Of a stretch of 64,000 nucleotides of DNA, positions 42,701-52,281 are shown piece after piece. Source of the DNA: JBKECY01 sp047975025 (lineage in GTDB: Bacteria > Bacillota > Clostridia > Lachnospirales > Lachnospiraceae); assembly GCA_047975025.1 (NCBI GenBank), contig JBKECY010000050.1, positions 1 through 64,000 on the forward strand, in the 5' to 3' direction. The position numbers and the translations under genes were made by a program. The notes under the pieces are model-generated. The model was not told the DNA's origin. It saw nothing but the letters and a program-made list of their open reading frames with translations, and did not search any database. Position 1 is the first letter of the stretch. Every line of letters begins with the position of its first letter.

Positions 42701-43430
42701 GGATACGAAACTGGTGTATGATGCTGCTTTGCAGCAGACACTTGAAGAACGCTTTGGATTCATATACCCGCACGAGGTCTATGCAGGAACCCCGGTGAAA
42801 TTGTCTGTCTCGGAGCTGAAAAAGCTCTCTACGCAGGAAGATAGTACGTTTCTATATGAAGCACAACAGACCGACCATCGCGTGCCGGCTTTTATCGAGG
42901 TGCCGCCGGAAGCAGCAGGGGCAAGGCGAGGAACCGCATACCATCGGGTGATGGAATTACTGGATTATGCCTATTGCAAGAATCTAACGGAAGTCGAAGA
43001 ACAACTGCGAAGACTGTTCACAGAACAACGAATCAGCCGGGAGGTATACGAAGCGGTTGAGGCGCAGGATGTACTCGGATTTACGCAATCTGCCATTGGG
43101 CAGAGGATGCAGCAGGCGGCACAGGCCGGTCGGCTGGTGCGCGAGCAGCCGTTTGTCCTAAGCGAGCCGGGAAATCGCTTGCATCCTGACTGGTCGCATG
43201 AGAAAATCCTGATACAAGGAGTCATCGATGCTTATTTTTATGAAGGGGATACGGTGGTCATTGTGGATTACAAGACGGACCGGGTACCGGAGGGGGATAT
43301 AGAACTGCTGGGCAAACGCTATCGGGTGCAGCTGGATTACTATGCGAAAGCGCTGGAGCGGGCTACGCATAGGGAAGTGGCGGAGAAAATTATATATTCG
43401 TTTACACTGCAGCAAGAACTTTCACTCTAG
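39777..43430 (+). CDS. addA: ATP-dependent helicase/nuclease subunit A
   Basis: This 1217-residue UvrD-like 3'-5' helicase with a C-terminal nuclease has Walker A SAAAGSGKTAVLVARI, motif Ia VTFTRAAAAEM, Walker B IMIDEYQDSN, motif III VGDVKQSIYRFR, motif VI YVAMTRAKEKL, and the nuclease motif VIVDYKTDRV near residue 1165. With AddB it loads RecA at chi-like sites. The gene overlaps the end of the convergent response-regulator gene by 4 bp. Confidence 0.96.
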   Translation: MGITWTKEQEQVIRLRERNLLVSAAAGSGKTAVLVARILSMITDPKNPIDIDRLLIVTFTRAAAAEMRARLAAALDEQCALAPNDRHLQKQTTLLHTAQITTIDGFCAYVVRSYFHVIGLDPSFKVAEEGEVTLLKTDVLEELLDEAYASQNPAFEKFVESFSAGKNDNDIEQHILDLARFSESYPWPDEWLQQCAAASGINENGSLSDLPWMPQIWKMSHHMLAEAQSLLQEALHIAHKPQGPFPYEEAIQSDLEFMAEALQVQDYTQMFQMLQGYKFPALSRKKSEALEVYKTTAKDLRDQAKKIVKQLTESFFTAPEAEVCSVLANAQDSVEMLVALTRDFRKRLAEKKQAKGIADFSDVAHYALDILIHKEADSYAPSQVAIDLSRQFTEIMIDEYQDSNHVQEMILTSVSRYHLGERNIFMVGDVKQSIYRFRLARPELFMEKFHTYALTEAKEQRIDLHKNFRSRNEVLTSINYLFAQLMQDDMGDITYSQEVALYPGADYPEPKAQFCIPEVRLIDTSEEDEPVQPEPYLDEFQIEAMDVAGRIREIVELEEVYDAKAGSYRSARFSDIVILLRSVSAAADAFAKTLLEQGIPAHAVSKTGYFSAQEVQTVLNYLRICDNPRQEIPLTAVLHSLLVGLTPTQLTQIKTAQEGLPMYEAVCAYSVTGEDVQLREKLQAFLRQLNEIRDCVSYTTTHDLVLRILEDTNYGNQAAAMPGGAQRKANLEFLVEKARSFERSSYKGLFQFIRYIDKLNKYEVDFGEVNIVGERENTVRIMSIHKSKGLEFSIVFVSCMGRQINLMSSRAKVQIHPTLGIGLDSIYPQERMRIPTLQKALISRQSKIDDLGEELRILYVAMTRAKEKLILTGITDKLNKQLEKAPAILSSTAPMLSYQIRENPSTYWGWILPALARHSAIRPLYDAYGIPYEAEDFKDAGAQFVIHTIPVQQVRMQAVHHEFTQLLQEDELRHWDTKLVYDAALQQTLEERFGFIYPHEVYAGTPVKLSVSELKKLSTQEDSTFLYEAQQTDHRVPAFIEVPPEAAGARRGTAYHRVMELLDYAYCKNLTEVEEQLRRLFTEQRISREVYEAVEAQDVLGFTQSAIGQRMQQAAQAGRLVREQPFVLSEPGNRLHPDWSHEKILIQGVIDAYFYEGDTVVIVDYKTDRVPEGDIELLGKRYRVQLDYYAKALERATHREVAEKIIYSFTLQQELSL

Positions 43431-44983
43431 GAATTCAACCGAAATTGTTCGGGAGTCTTTCCCGTTCCTTTTTTAAAGACCCGAAAAAAGTACTTGGTGT
43501 TGTCATATCCAACGCTTTTAGATATCTGATACATTTTCTTATCAGTGGTCAGAAGAAGTGTTTTGGCTCGCTCAATTCGAACCGAGTTAAGGTAGTTAAC
43601 GAAGGTATCGCCGGTCTTGGATTTGAAAAGGTGACTGAGATAACTGCGATTCATGTAGAAGAGTGAGGATAAAAATTCAATGGTAATATTGTTATAATAA
43701 TGCTTTTGAATGTATATTTTTATTTTTTCTATGGTGTCTTTGGAAGCATAAATCGTGTGCTCCTTGAGTATAGCTGTGATATTGTCATAGAACTGCAAAT
43801 AATATTGCTGAATCTCATCAAGAGAAAACATACTGTTGAGTATGTTTTGCATACTGCTGTTGCCAGAAGAGGGATCCACCTGTTTGAAGTAATGACTCAT
43901 AAGGGCCGTTGTCTGGCTTGATAGCAGGAAGCAGTATACTTTTACATCATAGAGTGTAAAATTCTCGGATTTTGAGAAAAAGGAAAACAGGTCATCCAGC
44001 AATTGTTCCATAGCAGTTTGGTCGCCGGTTTCCACACGAAACAAAAACTCCTCCTGCTTTGGCCAGTTATACTGGACGGATTCGGGGGCAGTCAGATAAG
44101 GATAGTAATAGCCTTTCGAGTCACCAAGAGTCTTTGAATTAAGTGCATGTATCGTTTCATTATAGGCTGTATGCAGGTCCGAAAGAGAAGCATGGATTTC
44201 ACTGATTCCAAACAGAGCAGTCTGCACATTTTCCAGAAACATCTGATACAGCCCTTCGGTTACCTGACGGCACAAGCGGTTTACGTTTCCGCCTGCCGAG
44301 GGGACAAAAAGGATAAAAAAGCCTATATGTGAATTCGTTGTATGCTCCAGAAAAAGAGCCAAATCTCCAAAACTATTTTCGGATAAAAAGTTCTGCAGGT
44401 GTTCTGCGGTAATTGCTGAAGTAACATACATAGAAATCAGTACAAAATGATGTGTCTCATTCATTGTATGCAGACGCTGCGAGGCAAGAGTCAGCGTATC
44501 TGTTTGATGGCCAAGAAGCTGATTTTTCAGCATTTGGATATCAAGTTCGTATTTTGACTCTTCCTGTTTTTCTTTACTTATGACAATCTGTGAATTGATG
44601 GCGCAATGTGCTTCGATTCGTTTTATGGCATCCAGCATAGTATGCAGCAAAATTTCGCGGCTGAAAGGCTTTAAAATATAATCTACAGCTTTGGCAGAAA
44701 TTGCCTGTTTCATATATTCAAAATCTTTATAGCCACTGATTACAATAATCTGTTTTTCTGGAAAGCGTTCGGAGAGCAGGGGTAATAATTGTGTCCCATC
44801 CATAATCGGCATATTCATATCTGTAATGATGATATCCGGATCAGTTTCAGAAATCATCGTCAATGCGCTTGCCCCGTTTTCTGCTTCTCCGACACAGAGT
44901 AACCGGTCAGAGAGCGCTTCTAATTTCTTTTGTGTACCTTTTCTGGTCAGCTGCTCATCATCTATAACAACGTATGTATACAT
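43427..44983 (-). CDS. YesN-type response regulator with AraC output domain (second system)
   Basis: This 518-residue protein has a receiver domain at the N-terminus (VVIDDEQLTRKGTQKK, phospho-acceptor Asp in IIITDMNMP, Lys in VDYILKP), a ~270-residue middle region, and a C-terminal AraC HTH pair (ITIEFLSSLFYMNRSYLSHLFKS, MYQISKSVGYDNTKYFFRVFKK). The start at 44983 follows AAAGGAG; upstream in-frame ATGs lie inside the end of the kinase gene. The kinase is 19 bp upstream. Direct repeats in front of the sugar transporter at 46736-46774 are its likely binding sites. Confidence 0.93.
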   Translation of the reverse strand: MYTYVVIDDEQLTRKGTQKKLEALSDRLLCVGEAENGASALTMISETDPDIIITDMNMPIMDGTQLLPLLSERFPEKQIIVISGYKDFEYMKQAISAKAVDYILKPFSREILLHTMLDAIKRIEAHCAINSQIVISKEKQEESKYELDIQMLKNQLLGHQTDTLTLASQRLHTMNETHHFVLISMYVTSAITAEHLQNFLSENSFGDLALFLEHTTNSHIGFFILFVPSAGGNVNRLCRQVTEGLYQMFLENVQTALFGISEIHASLSDLHTAYNETIHALNSKTLGDSKGYYYPYLTAPESVQYNWPKQEEFLFRVETGDQTAMEQLLDDLFSFFSKSENFTLYDVKVYCFLLSSQTTALMSHYFKQVDPSSGNSSMQNILNSMFSLDEIQQYYLQFYDNITAILKEHTIYASKDTIEKIKIYIQKHYYNNITIEFLSSLFYMNRSYLSHLFKSKTGDTFVNYLNSVRIERAKTLLLTTDKKMYQISKSVGYDNTKYFFRVFKKGTGKTPEQFRLNS

Positions 44984-45002
44984 AGGCACTCCTTTGCAAT
45001 TT

Positions 45003-46724
45003 TTATACGATAGGAATTTTAATTGTGATTTTAGTTCCTTTTCCAAGCTGGCTGGTAATGGAAAGGCCATAGCCTTCTCCATAGTAAAGGACAAGTCGAG
45101 TATGGATATTCTTAAGACCTATACTTTCTTTATTTCGCTGGCCAAGCTCCGAGAACTCGGCTTTGCTGTCTAAATGTTTTTGAATATCCCGTAGTGTCTG
45201 TGGCTCAACGCCTACACCATTGTCTTCAATTTCGAAGATAATGTTTTGCTGCTCGGTTCGGCAGGTAAGTATGATACGGTCTCCGCTATGACAGTATTGT
45301 AGGCCATGATACAAAGCATTCTCAACAAGCGGCTGCAAAATCAGCTTTAAGACTTTTAGAGAATAATGCTCTTTCGGTATATGAATTTCGGTCGAAAATG
45401 CATTGTTGAATCTGATTTCCTGGATTGAAATATATTTCATCATATGATTTACTTCATCCTGCACCGTAACAAGTTCGCTTTGTGTTTTAATGCTATAACG
45501 AAACATATCACCCAATGCAATTGAAATAGTGGAAATAGAGTCCACCCCCTCGATTTCAGCAATACTATTGATTGACTCTAAGGTGTTGTATAAGAAATGC
45601 GAGTTGATTTGTGCTTCCAGAGATTTCATCTGTGAGTCCAGAGTAATCAGCTTGTTCTTTAGTTCGATTTGTATATACTCAGATAAAGTTTCAATCATCT
45701 GATTGTATTCGGTATATAAGACCCCAATCTCATCAGTCCGCTCCAAATATTTCGTTGAAGTTTCCAGATTCTTACCGGATTTAATTGCCATTTTTTTGCT
45801 TAAGTGAACGATGGGTCTTGTTAAATAGGAGGAGAGTACCAGCGATAGGATAATCGCAATCGCGGCACAGAGCAAAGCAATGGCAAGTATAAGAATGGCA
45901 GTTACTCCAAATTCCCGGTACAAGTCCTCATAGTTCACAGAAAAAACAAGCTCCAGATCGCCGGTGCTTAAGGCCGTTGTATAGGTTTGGGAAGTCTTGA
46001 ATGAAATATCGGACTTTATCGAGTCGATATTGCTATATAAGACTGGACCATTCTTTTTCACGACAGCCAGCATGGCAGTTTCCGGCATTGTATTAATATT
46101 GGAAAGATCAAAAATTTTAGGAGAACAGTCGATGAACAAGACACCTAGAAATTCATGTGTATATACATCATAAAGTGCCTGTGAGAAAGAGACGGAGGCA
46201 TCTGAATTAATAATGAAACTCTTCTCAGAAACCCCATCAACATAGTATTCGCCTGCAAGATCTAATGTGTTTTGATACCATTTGTCATGTAGCGGGGTGT
46301 AGTTTGGCATTAGATCAATGCCGTAGCCATAACCAAGGGTTTCGCCACTTGGGGTAAATATGTAAATTCCATTGAGATAATCTGATGAAAATATAAGGTT
46401 TTTGCAAATAAAACGGATGTTTTCATTGCTTTGAAAAACATCATAATTGGTATAGCCGTCGGAGGAACCGCTATACTTTTTTAAGTCATCAACGATGGAA
46501 TTGTCATCACCGCTGTAAAAATTAAATATGACAGATATATGCTTAATATTATCAAGAGAGGAGTTGGCCTCTAAGGTGGCTTTTTCGAAAACATTAGCTG
46601 CGGTCTCGGAAGTGCGCTCCTTGATGAGCTTCGTATAACGATCGTATGTAAAGCTTGTAATGATAATCACCGGAATGGTGGAAATTAAAAGAAATACAAG
46701 GAAAAACCTGTTTTTTAGTTTCAT
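45003..46724 (-). CDS. YesM-type sensor histidine kinase (second system)
   Basis: This 573-residue membrane kinase has a transmembrane helix at residues ~6-25, an extracellular sensor of ~250 residues, a second helix near 275-300 (AILILAIALLCAAIAIILSLV), a HAMP linker, the His_kinase domain with INSHFLYNTLE and a HATPase with ENALYHGL and EDNGVGVE. The phospho-His motif reads NSHF rather than the usual NPHF. It is divergent from a carbohydrate ABC transporter and is expected to sense the glycoside or sugar handled by that cluster. GGAGG precedes the ATG. Confidence 0.93.
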   Translation of the reverse strand: MKLKNRFFLVFLLISTIPVIIITSFTYDRYTKLIKERTSETAANVFEKATLEANSSLDNIKHISVIFNFYSGDDNSIVDDLKKYSGSSDGYTNYDVFQSNENIRFICKNLIFSSDYLNGIYIFTPSGETLGYGYGIDLMPNYTPLHDKWYQNTLDLAGEYYVDGVSEKSFIINSDASVSFSQALYDVYTHEFLGVLFIDCSPKIFDLSNINTMPETAMLAVVKKNGPVLYSNIDSIKSDISFKTSQTYTTALSTGDLELVFSVNYEDLYREFGVTAILILAIALLCAAIAIILSLVLSSYLTRPIVHLSKKMAIKSGKNLETSTKYLERTDEIGVLYTEYNQMIETLSEYIQIELKNKLITLDSQMKSLEAQINSHFLYNTLESINSIAEIEGVDSISTISIALGDMFRYSIKTQSELVTVQDEVNHMMKYISIQEIRFNNAFSTEIHIPKEHYSLKVLKLILQPLVENALYHGLQYCHSGDRIILTCRTEQQNIIFEIEDNGVGVEPQTLRDIQKHLDSKAEFSELGQRNKESIGLKNIHTRLVLYYGEGYGLSITSQLGKGTKITIKIPIV

Positions 46725-46735
46725 ATGCCTCCCAA

Positions 46736-46774
46736 CCTAACAAAAGTACACCAAAACACCTAACAAAAGTACAC
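46736..46774. promoter_or_regulatory. Direct repeat upstream of the sugar transporter, candidate response-regulator site
   Basis: The 16-mer cctaacaaaagtacac occurs at 46736-46751 and 46759-46774, 23 bp apart (about two helical turns). An AT-rich -10-like stretch follows at 46785-46797. Two in-phase direct repeats immediately upstream of a promoter are the usual target of AraC-type activators, here the second YesN protein. Confidence 0.65.
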
Positions 46775-46847
46775 TATGTATATGATATTATATACATAAT
46801 TCCAAATAAAGCAATAGTAAATACAGAGAGTAACAAGGAGGAAAAGG

Positions 46848-48174
46848 ATGAAGAAGAAAGTAGTTGCCTTGCTGGTAATGAGTGTTATGGCAGTGAGTCT
46901 GTTAATGGGGTGTGGCGGTTCAAGTGATACGAAACCCAGCGATACCAGTAATGATGGGACACTGACAGAGGATGATATCACTATCACAATGATGTTCTCC
47001 AGAACAGAAGCAGAAAATGATTTTGAAACCAAGGTATTGCCGGCACTTGTAAAGGAAGCATTTCCCAAATATAACATTGGAAGTGACAAAGCTCCCGGAC
47101 GACCAGTATTATACAGCTCTAAAAACAAAACTTGCATCTGGAGAATGTGCCGATATCATCTTAGTACAGCCCAAATATGCGGGAGCAAATTCAGTTATAA
47201 GCCTGGCAAAAGCCGGATATTTGGAGCCGGTGGGAGATTTGAAAGTTATGGATCTGATTGGTGAAGCCGGTACAGAGTCTTTCACGTATGAGGAAGAAGT
47301 CTATGCGGTTCCCAATAGTATTACAACACTTGGCACGTATTATAATAAAGACATGTTTGAGGCAAATGGCTTAGAGATTCCGACCAACTGGGATGAGTTC
47401 CTAAACGCTTGTGAGGTTTTGAAAAGTGCAGGAATTCAGCCGATTGTCATGGGAGATAAAGACATGTATGTGATGCAGTTCGGGCTATATCAGATTGCTG
47501 CAAATCAGGTATATGCACAGAATCCAAGCTATGATGATGAACTGAGAACAGGTGAAGTCAAATTCACGGATGAAGGAACCTGGGATACGGTACTTGAAAT
47601 GTACAAGGAACTTTATGACAAAGGCTATATAGAATCTTCATCCTTAGGTCTTGGTGCACAGCAGGCAATTCAGAAATTCGTTGATGGCGAAGCGGCCATG
47701 ACATTTGACGGAAGCTTTAACGCACCGGCACTGGAAGCAGAGGGTGCCGTAGCATTTGAAAGAGGCTATTTCCCACTGCCGGGAAACAAAGCAGGAGAAG
47801 ATATGTATGCATCAATTGCTATGGGAGCCGGTCCGGCGATCTATGCGGGCTCTGACTACATTGATGAATGCAAAGCGATTCTGGAATTGTGGTTCGACGG
47901 AGAATCAGATATCTGGCAGGCATATGTAGATTCAGGAAAGATTATCCCCACATATGGATACGGTGCGGATAATATTAACCCTCTGTTCCAGACATTCGTG
48001 GAGCTTTATAATGACGATAAATCCTTCTATTGGTGCAACCAAGGATGGCCGGCAGGAACAGAGACAGAAATGGAAGCATTATTCAGTGAAGTCATAGGAC
48101 AGCAGGGAACCACCGTAGCTGATATCACGACCGGAATGCAGAATAAATTCGAAGAACTTTATACAGAAGATTAA
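46848..48174 (+). pseudogene. Carbohydrate ABC transporter binding lipoprotein, CUT1 type, interrupted by a +1 frameshift
   Basis: A lipoprotein signal (MKKKVVALLVMSVMAVSLLMGCGGSSD) and the N-terminal 70 residues of an extracellular solute-binding protein are in one frame. From about 47077 the remainder (EVTKLPDDQYYTALKTKLAS to the end) is in the next frame. Reading ATT GAA in place of ATT GGA at 47076-47081, that is removing one G, restores a continuous protein of ~441 residues with the usual family 1 fold. Either the gene is broken in this strain or one base is wrong in the sequence. It would bind an oligosaccharide or glycoside for the two permeases that follow. Confidence 0.88.
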
Positions 48175-48226
48175 ATGTGGAAGGTGGAGGTCTCATCAGA
48201 TCTTTACCTTTATATAGGAGATAGAA

Positions 48227-49135
48227 ATGAAAAATAGAAAGAGGAATGGAATGAGTAAATCGCTCGTGTTTCCAAAACGACTGTATTTTTTTATCATACC
48301 TGCATTGGCCATGTTCTTAGTATTTTGGATTTTTCCTGTATTTCAGTTGTTTTATTATAGTTTTACGAATTTTAATGGTGTGAACTATAATTATGATTTC
48401 ATAGGTCTGAAAAATTTTGTGTCAATTTTTAAAGACGGAACTATGATTAATTCGCTGAGAAATACACTGCTGTATGCCTTTGTTATGGTCGTACTCAGCA
48501 ATCTGATCGGACTGGCGCTTGCCATGGCCTTAAATGTAAAGTTAAGAGGAAAGGGAATCTTTCGTACACTTTCCTATATTCCGGCACTATTTAGTGCCAT
48601 TGTCGTTGGGTTTATATGGTCTTATGTATATATGCCTGATACCGGTATGATTTCCTCGATTTTAAATGCGGTTGGGGTAGATGGAAGCAGCTTTAATGTA
48701 CTGGGAGATTATAAAACAGCCTTATTTGCCATCGCCATCGTGGAGGTATGGAAGGGGTTTGGTACAACGATGATTATTTACCTGGCGGGTCTGCAGACAG
48801 TGGATGAAAGTCTGATTGAAGCGGGCAGGATAGACGGATGCAGTGAATGGCAGCTGATCCGAAAAATCAAACTTCCGCTGATTTCTTCTACGATTACGAT
48901 CAATGTAATTCTAAGTGTTATCGGGGGCCTTAAGGCATTTGATTATGCATTTATCATGACAAATGGGGGTCCGGGAAAGTCAACTAATACTCTGATGTAT
49001 ACGGTCTATAAAATTGCATTTTCCGACCAGATGATGGGAAAAGCCAGTGCGCTCTCAGTCGTGTCGTTTATATTTATAATTGCCATTACAATTCTAATGC
49101 TGGTCATCATGAATAAGAGGGAGGTGGAACTATAA
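48227..49135 (+). CDS. Carbohydrate ABC transporter permease 1, CUT1 type
   Basis: This 302-residue protein has six hydrophobic helices and the MalF-like fold. The EAA loop is LIEAGRIDGCSEWQLIRKIKLPLIS, the ATPase contact. The long first segments (FFIIPALAMFLVFWIFPVFQLFYYSFTNF) are typical of the UgpA/LacF group. No ATPase gene lies in the cluster; CUT1 systems in Firmicutes often share MsmK/UgpC-type ATPases encoded elsewhere. An AGGAGA site precedes the start. Confidence 0.94.
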   Translation: MKNRKRNGMSKSLVFPKRLYFFIIPALAMFLVFWIFPVFQLFYYSFTNFNGVNYNYDFIGLKNFVSIFKDGTMINSLRNTLLYAFVMVVLSNLIGLALAMALNVKLRGKGIFRTLSYIPALFSAIVVGFIWSYVYMPDTGMISSILNAVGVDGSSFNVLGDYKTALFAIAIVEVWKGFGTTMIIYLAGLQTVDESLIEAGRIDGCSEWQLIRKIKLPLISSTITINVILSVIGGLKAFDYAFIMTNGGPGKSTNTLMYTVYKIAFSDQMMGKASALSVVSFIFIIAITILMLVIMNKREVEL

Positions 49136-49997
49136 TGGCAAAGGAAAAGACATACAGAGAAATAGAAAAGAAAGGCTGACAGTAAAGATTCTGCTTCTGT
49201 ATATTGTACTTATACTCTTTTGTGCAGTAGTCATTGCACCGCTTCTCATCGTGCTTTCAAGCTCCTTAAGAGAACCGGGAAATATGCGGTCGCCACTTGA
49301 GCTTTTCGTGCAATTTTCATTAGACAGCTATATTAGTGCATTTACCAGAATGAATTACCCGGTTCAACTTATGAACAGTATCATGACAACAGGTGGTTCG
49401 GTACTCTTAATCGTACTGTTTGCAACAATGGCGGCCTACCCGATTTCCAGGATAAAATCCAGAACCAGCAGGTTCTTGTACTATTTTTTTATCGCAGGCC
49501 TCGTGATTCCGGCACAGATGGTTATTGTTCCGATTGCACAAATGTTTGGTAATCTGGCAATTCCCAATACGCGATTTACACCAATGATTATGTTTATAAC
49601 CTGCAGTATGCCATTTTCAGTCTTTTTATATGCCGGGTTTATGAAAAGTGTGCCGATTGAAATCGAAGAATCTGCATATCTGGACGGTGCGGGACCATGG
49701 ACCCGATTCGTTACAGTCGTATTTCCACTCTTAAAACCGGCAACTGTTTCAGTAGTCATCACGCAGGGACTTTGGATTTGGAATGACTATTTCTTCCCAA
49801 TGGTATTTGTATCAAAGTCGAGCCAGTACTCGCTCCCTGTGGGAATGATTCAATTTCTGGGTGATCGTGAAAATCCGGCACAGTGGAATACGTTATTTGC
49901 TGCTTGCGTACTCTGTGCATTGCCTCTGATTATTTTGTTTCTGGCATTGCAGAAACAGTTTGTAAATGGAATCGCAGCGGGAGCCGTCAAAGGATAG
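49135..49997 (+). pseudogene. Carbohydrate ABC transporter permease 2, CUT1 type, frameshifted just after the start
   Basis: The ATG at 49135, behind GAGGTGG, opens a frame that stops after 14 codons. The long permease frame is shifted; it is open upstream through GKDIQRNRKERLTVKILLLYIV but has no ATG of its own before 49251 (GTG). One extra A in the AAA at 49140-49142 would join ATG to that frame, giving a normal ~287-residue MalG-like permease with the EAA loop EIEESAYLDGAGPWTRFVTVVFPLLKP. So a one-base deletion, or a sequencing error in a homopolymer, is likely. If translated from an internal start, the protein would lack its first helix. Confidence 0.85.
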
Positions 49998-50022
49998 CAC
50001 TAACTAAGAAGGTGGAATAAGG

Positions 50023-52269
50023 ATGGATGAGAAAATTTGGAAAGACCCCAAAGCAGAGAAGTCTTTGGATTACAGTCAGTCGCCGCTTTGGTTCTGGAAT
50101 GACAAACTAGAACATGAAGAGCTTGTTCGGCAGCTGGAAATGATGACAAATGTAGGAGTGACAAGCACAATCCCACATGCCAGAGGGAACATGGGAGAGG
50201 GCTATATAGGTGGGTACTTAGACGAAGAATGGTTCGAGAAGATTCATACGGTTCTAAAGTACAAAAGAGCTCATGGAGAACCCTGTTGGCTATATGATGA
50301 ATTCGATTGGCCGGCAGGAACTTGTAATAAGACGATTACAAAAGAAGAAAAGTATAGAGAACAGTATATCAGCTTTCAAAAGTATGAATTGCGAGAAGGG
50401 GAAGAGTTTCGCTGTCAGCTGACTGATTATGCTGGAAAACCAATGTTTACGGTGACAAAAGATACGGATCTGAGGGAATATTGCTTTAATGTTTATATAC
50501 TGGATGCAAATGGTCAAAAGCAGGATATCATGGAATTTCTGGTATTCAGTAAGTTTGGTCCTACCGTAGAATTTGTGGCGGCAAAGGACTTGGTTGTATA
50601 TATTGCCGAAATTCGGATAGACCCATATGAAATGGGTGGTGCTGAAGCGGTCAATTACCTGGATGACAAAGCGACTAAAGCATTCCTTAATTCTACCTAT
50701 GAGCCATATTATGAGCGCTTCTCAGAATATTTCGGTTCTACCATTAAGGCAGTATTCAATGATGAAACCAGAATGTGCCATGCATTTGCCTGGAGCAGTA
50801 CGTTTGCTGCTGAATTCAGTAAGGAAAAGGGATATGATCTGCTGCCACTGCTAGTGGATCTTGTTCTGCCGGGAGAAGAGGCGGGACGCACCAGATGTGA
50901 CTATTTTGATGTTCTGGCAGGGCTGTACCAAAAGAATTATTTTGGTGTGCTCAGACAATGGTGCGAGGAACATGATATCGCTCTGTATGCACATCTGCTG
51001 GGAGAAGAAACTTTGGCTGCTCAAGTGCGGTTCAGCGGGGATATGATGCGGCAATACCGCTATATGACCTGGCCGGGTCTAGATCATCTGGGGAAAGGAA
51101 TCGGCAGTCTAAATGCCAAATTCGGCGACTCAGCGTCCAGAAGCTATGGTCTGGAGAACTATGGTGTTGAAGTGTTTGCCGGTTGTGGCTGGGAGTTGAC
51201 ATTTGAAGAGTATATCCGTATGATCTGCTGGATGTTTCAGCAGGGGTTACAGGTGATTATTAATCATGGATTCTTTTATTCCACACGAGGGAGACGCAAG
51301 GATGATTGGCCGCCTTCGCAGTTCGTTCAATGGCAGGGATACGAAAGGATGGAAGAGGGAAATGCCTTAGTCAGGCGTCTGCATTATGCACTTTCAGGCG
51401 GGACACCAGAAGTAGATGTACTGATTTATCATCCGACAGAAGCCTTCTGGATGCACTACATCGGAGATGAAAAGTTCAAGCACGGATATGCGAGAGGGCC
51501 GTTGATTAAAGGGGACAGAGCCGCGCTTATTGACCGGGAATTGCAAATCTTTTTAAATGAAATGAGCCAATGTAATATAGATTTTGATATGTTTCATAAG
51601 GACGTACTGGCACATTATGAAGTCGTAAATGGGAAGATTCGAAATACATGTAACGGTGAAGAATACAAAGTCCTTGTACTTCCAATGTGTGATGTACTGC
51701 CGTACGAAGCTGTTGAACTTCTGTCTGCATTTGCGGAAGCGGGAGGACAGATCATTGCATTGGAGGGGCGGCCAAACTATGCCATGCCCAAGGAACGGGA
51801 CGAGGATCTAAGATGCGAGATGCAGCGGCTCATACAATGCGGTAAGATAAAGCTGGTTGGGCTTGCCGATAAAAAGGATATGTTTGCTGAAATTGCTGCC
51901 ATAATTGATGCTCCGGTAAAGATTATTGAAGGCAGAAGTACGAATCAAAACAATCATCTCTGTTATGAGAAGTTTTTGGAAGATCCCTATATGCATGGAG
52001 GAGAAGACCTTACCGGGATCTCGTTTATTCGATATCGAAAAGATAAAAAAAGAATCACCTATTTTATGAATTATGGGAACAAACCGGAAGAAATTACGGT
52101 CGCACTAGCCGGAGCAAAGTCAGCGCAGCTTTGGAATCCGCTTACGGGAGATATTACAATTCCCCAAAGTCTGGAAAGTGCTATGGAAAATACTGCTTCA
52201 GTGCGGTTCACAGTACCATCTGATTTCGGTGTGCTCTTAGTAACAGAGGTAGATACATGCGTATTGTAG
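50023..52269 (+). CDS. Glycoside hydrolase, GH106-like (putative alpha-L-rhamnosidase family)
   Basis: This 748-residue protein has no signal peptide and is therefore cytoplasmic. An N-terminal barrel region with SPLWFWNDKLEHEELVRQLEMM and CWLYDEFDWPAGTCNK resembles the start of GH106-type enzymes, which cleave alpha-L-rhamnosides. Further conserved segments are FNDETRM, HLLGEE and YMTWPGLDHLG. The C-terminal ~250 residues look like a glutamine-amidotransferase-like and beta-sandwich part (VLVLPMCDVLPYEAVELL). The carboxylate pair used for catalysis cannot be fixed from sequence alone. It is co-transcribed with the transporter and followed 12 bp later by a GH3 gene. Confidence 0.65.
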   Translation: MDEKIWKDPKAEKSLDYSQSPLWFWNDKLEHEELVRQLEMMTNVGVTSTIPHARGNMGEGYIGGYLDEEWFEKIHTVLKYKRAHGEPCWLYDEFDWPAGTCNKTITKEEKYREQYISFQKYELREGEEFRCQLTDYAGKPMFTVTKDTDLREYCFNVYILDANGQKQDIMEFLVFSKFGPTVEFVAAKDLVVYIAEIRIDPYEMGGAEAVNYLDDKATKAFLNSTYEPYYERFSEYFGSTIKAVFNDETRMCHAFAWSSTFAAEFSKEKGYDLLPLLVDLVLPGEEAGRTRCDYFDVLAGLYQKNYFGVLRQWCEEHDIALYAHLLGEETLAAQVRFSGDMMRQYRYMTWPGLDHLGKGIGSLNAKFGDSASRSYGLENYGVEVFAGCGWELTFEEYIRMICWMFQQGLQVIINHGFFYSTRGRRKDDWPPSQFVQWQGYERMEEGNALVRRLHYALSGGTPEVDVLIYHPTEAFWMHYIGDEKFKHGYARGPLIKGDRAALIDRELQIFLNEMSQCNIDFDMFHKDVLAHYEVVNGKIRNTCNGEEYKVLVLPMCDVLPYEAVELLSAFAEAGGQIIALEGRPNYAMPKERDEDLRCEMQRLIQCGKIKLVGLADKKDMFAEIAAIIDAPVKIIEGRSTNQNNHLCYEKFLEDPYMHGGEDLTGISFIRYRKDKKRITYFMNYGNKPEEITVALAGAKSAQLWNPLTGDITIPQSLESAMENTASVRFTVPSDFGVLLVTEVDTCVL

Positions 52270-52281
52270 GAGGTAGGACTC

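Noticed and set aside
47070..47090. Programmed ribosomal frameshift in the binding-protein gene
   Set aside because: There is no slippery heptamer or following stem, and such genes are not known to use frameshifting; mutation or sequencing error is simpler.
49135..49179. A 14-codon leader peptide before the permease
   Set aside because: It reads MAKEKTYREIEKKG, has no attenuator structure behind it, and becomes the permease N-terminus after adding one base, so a frameshift explains it better.
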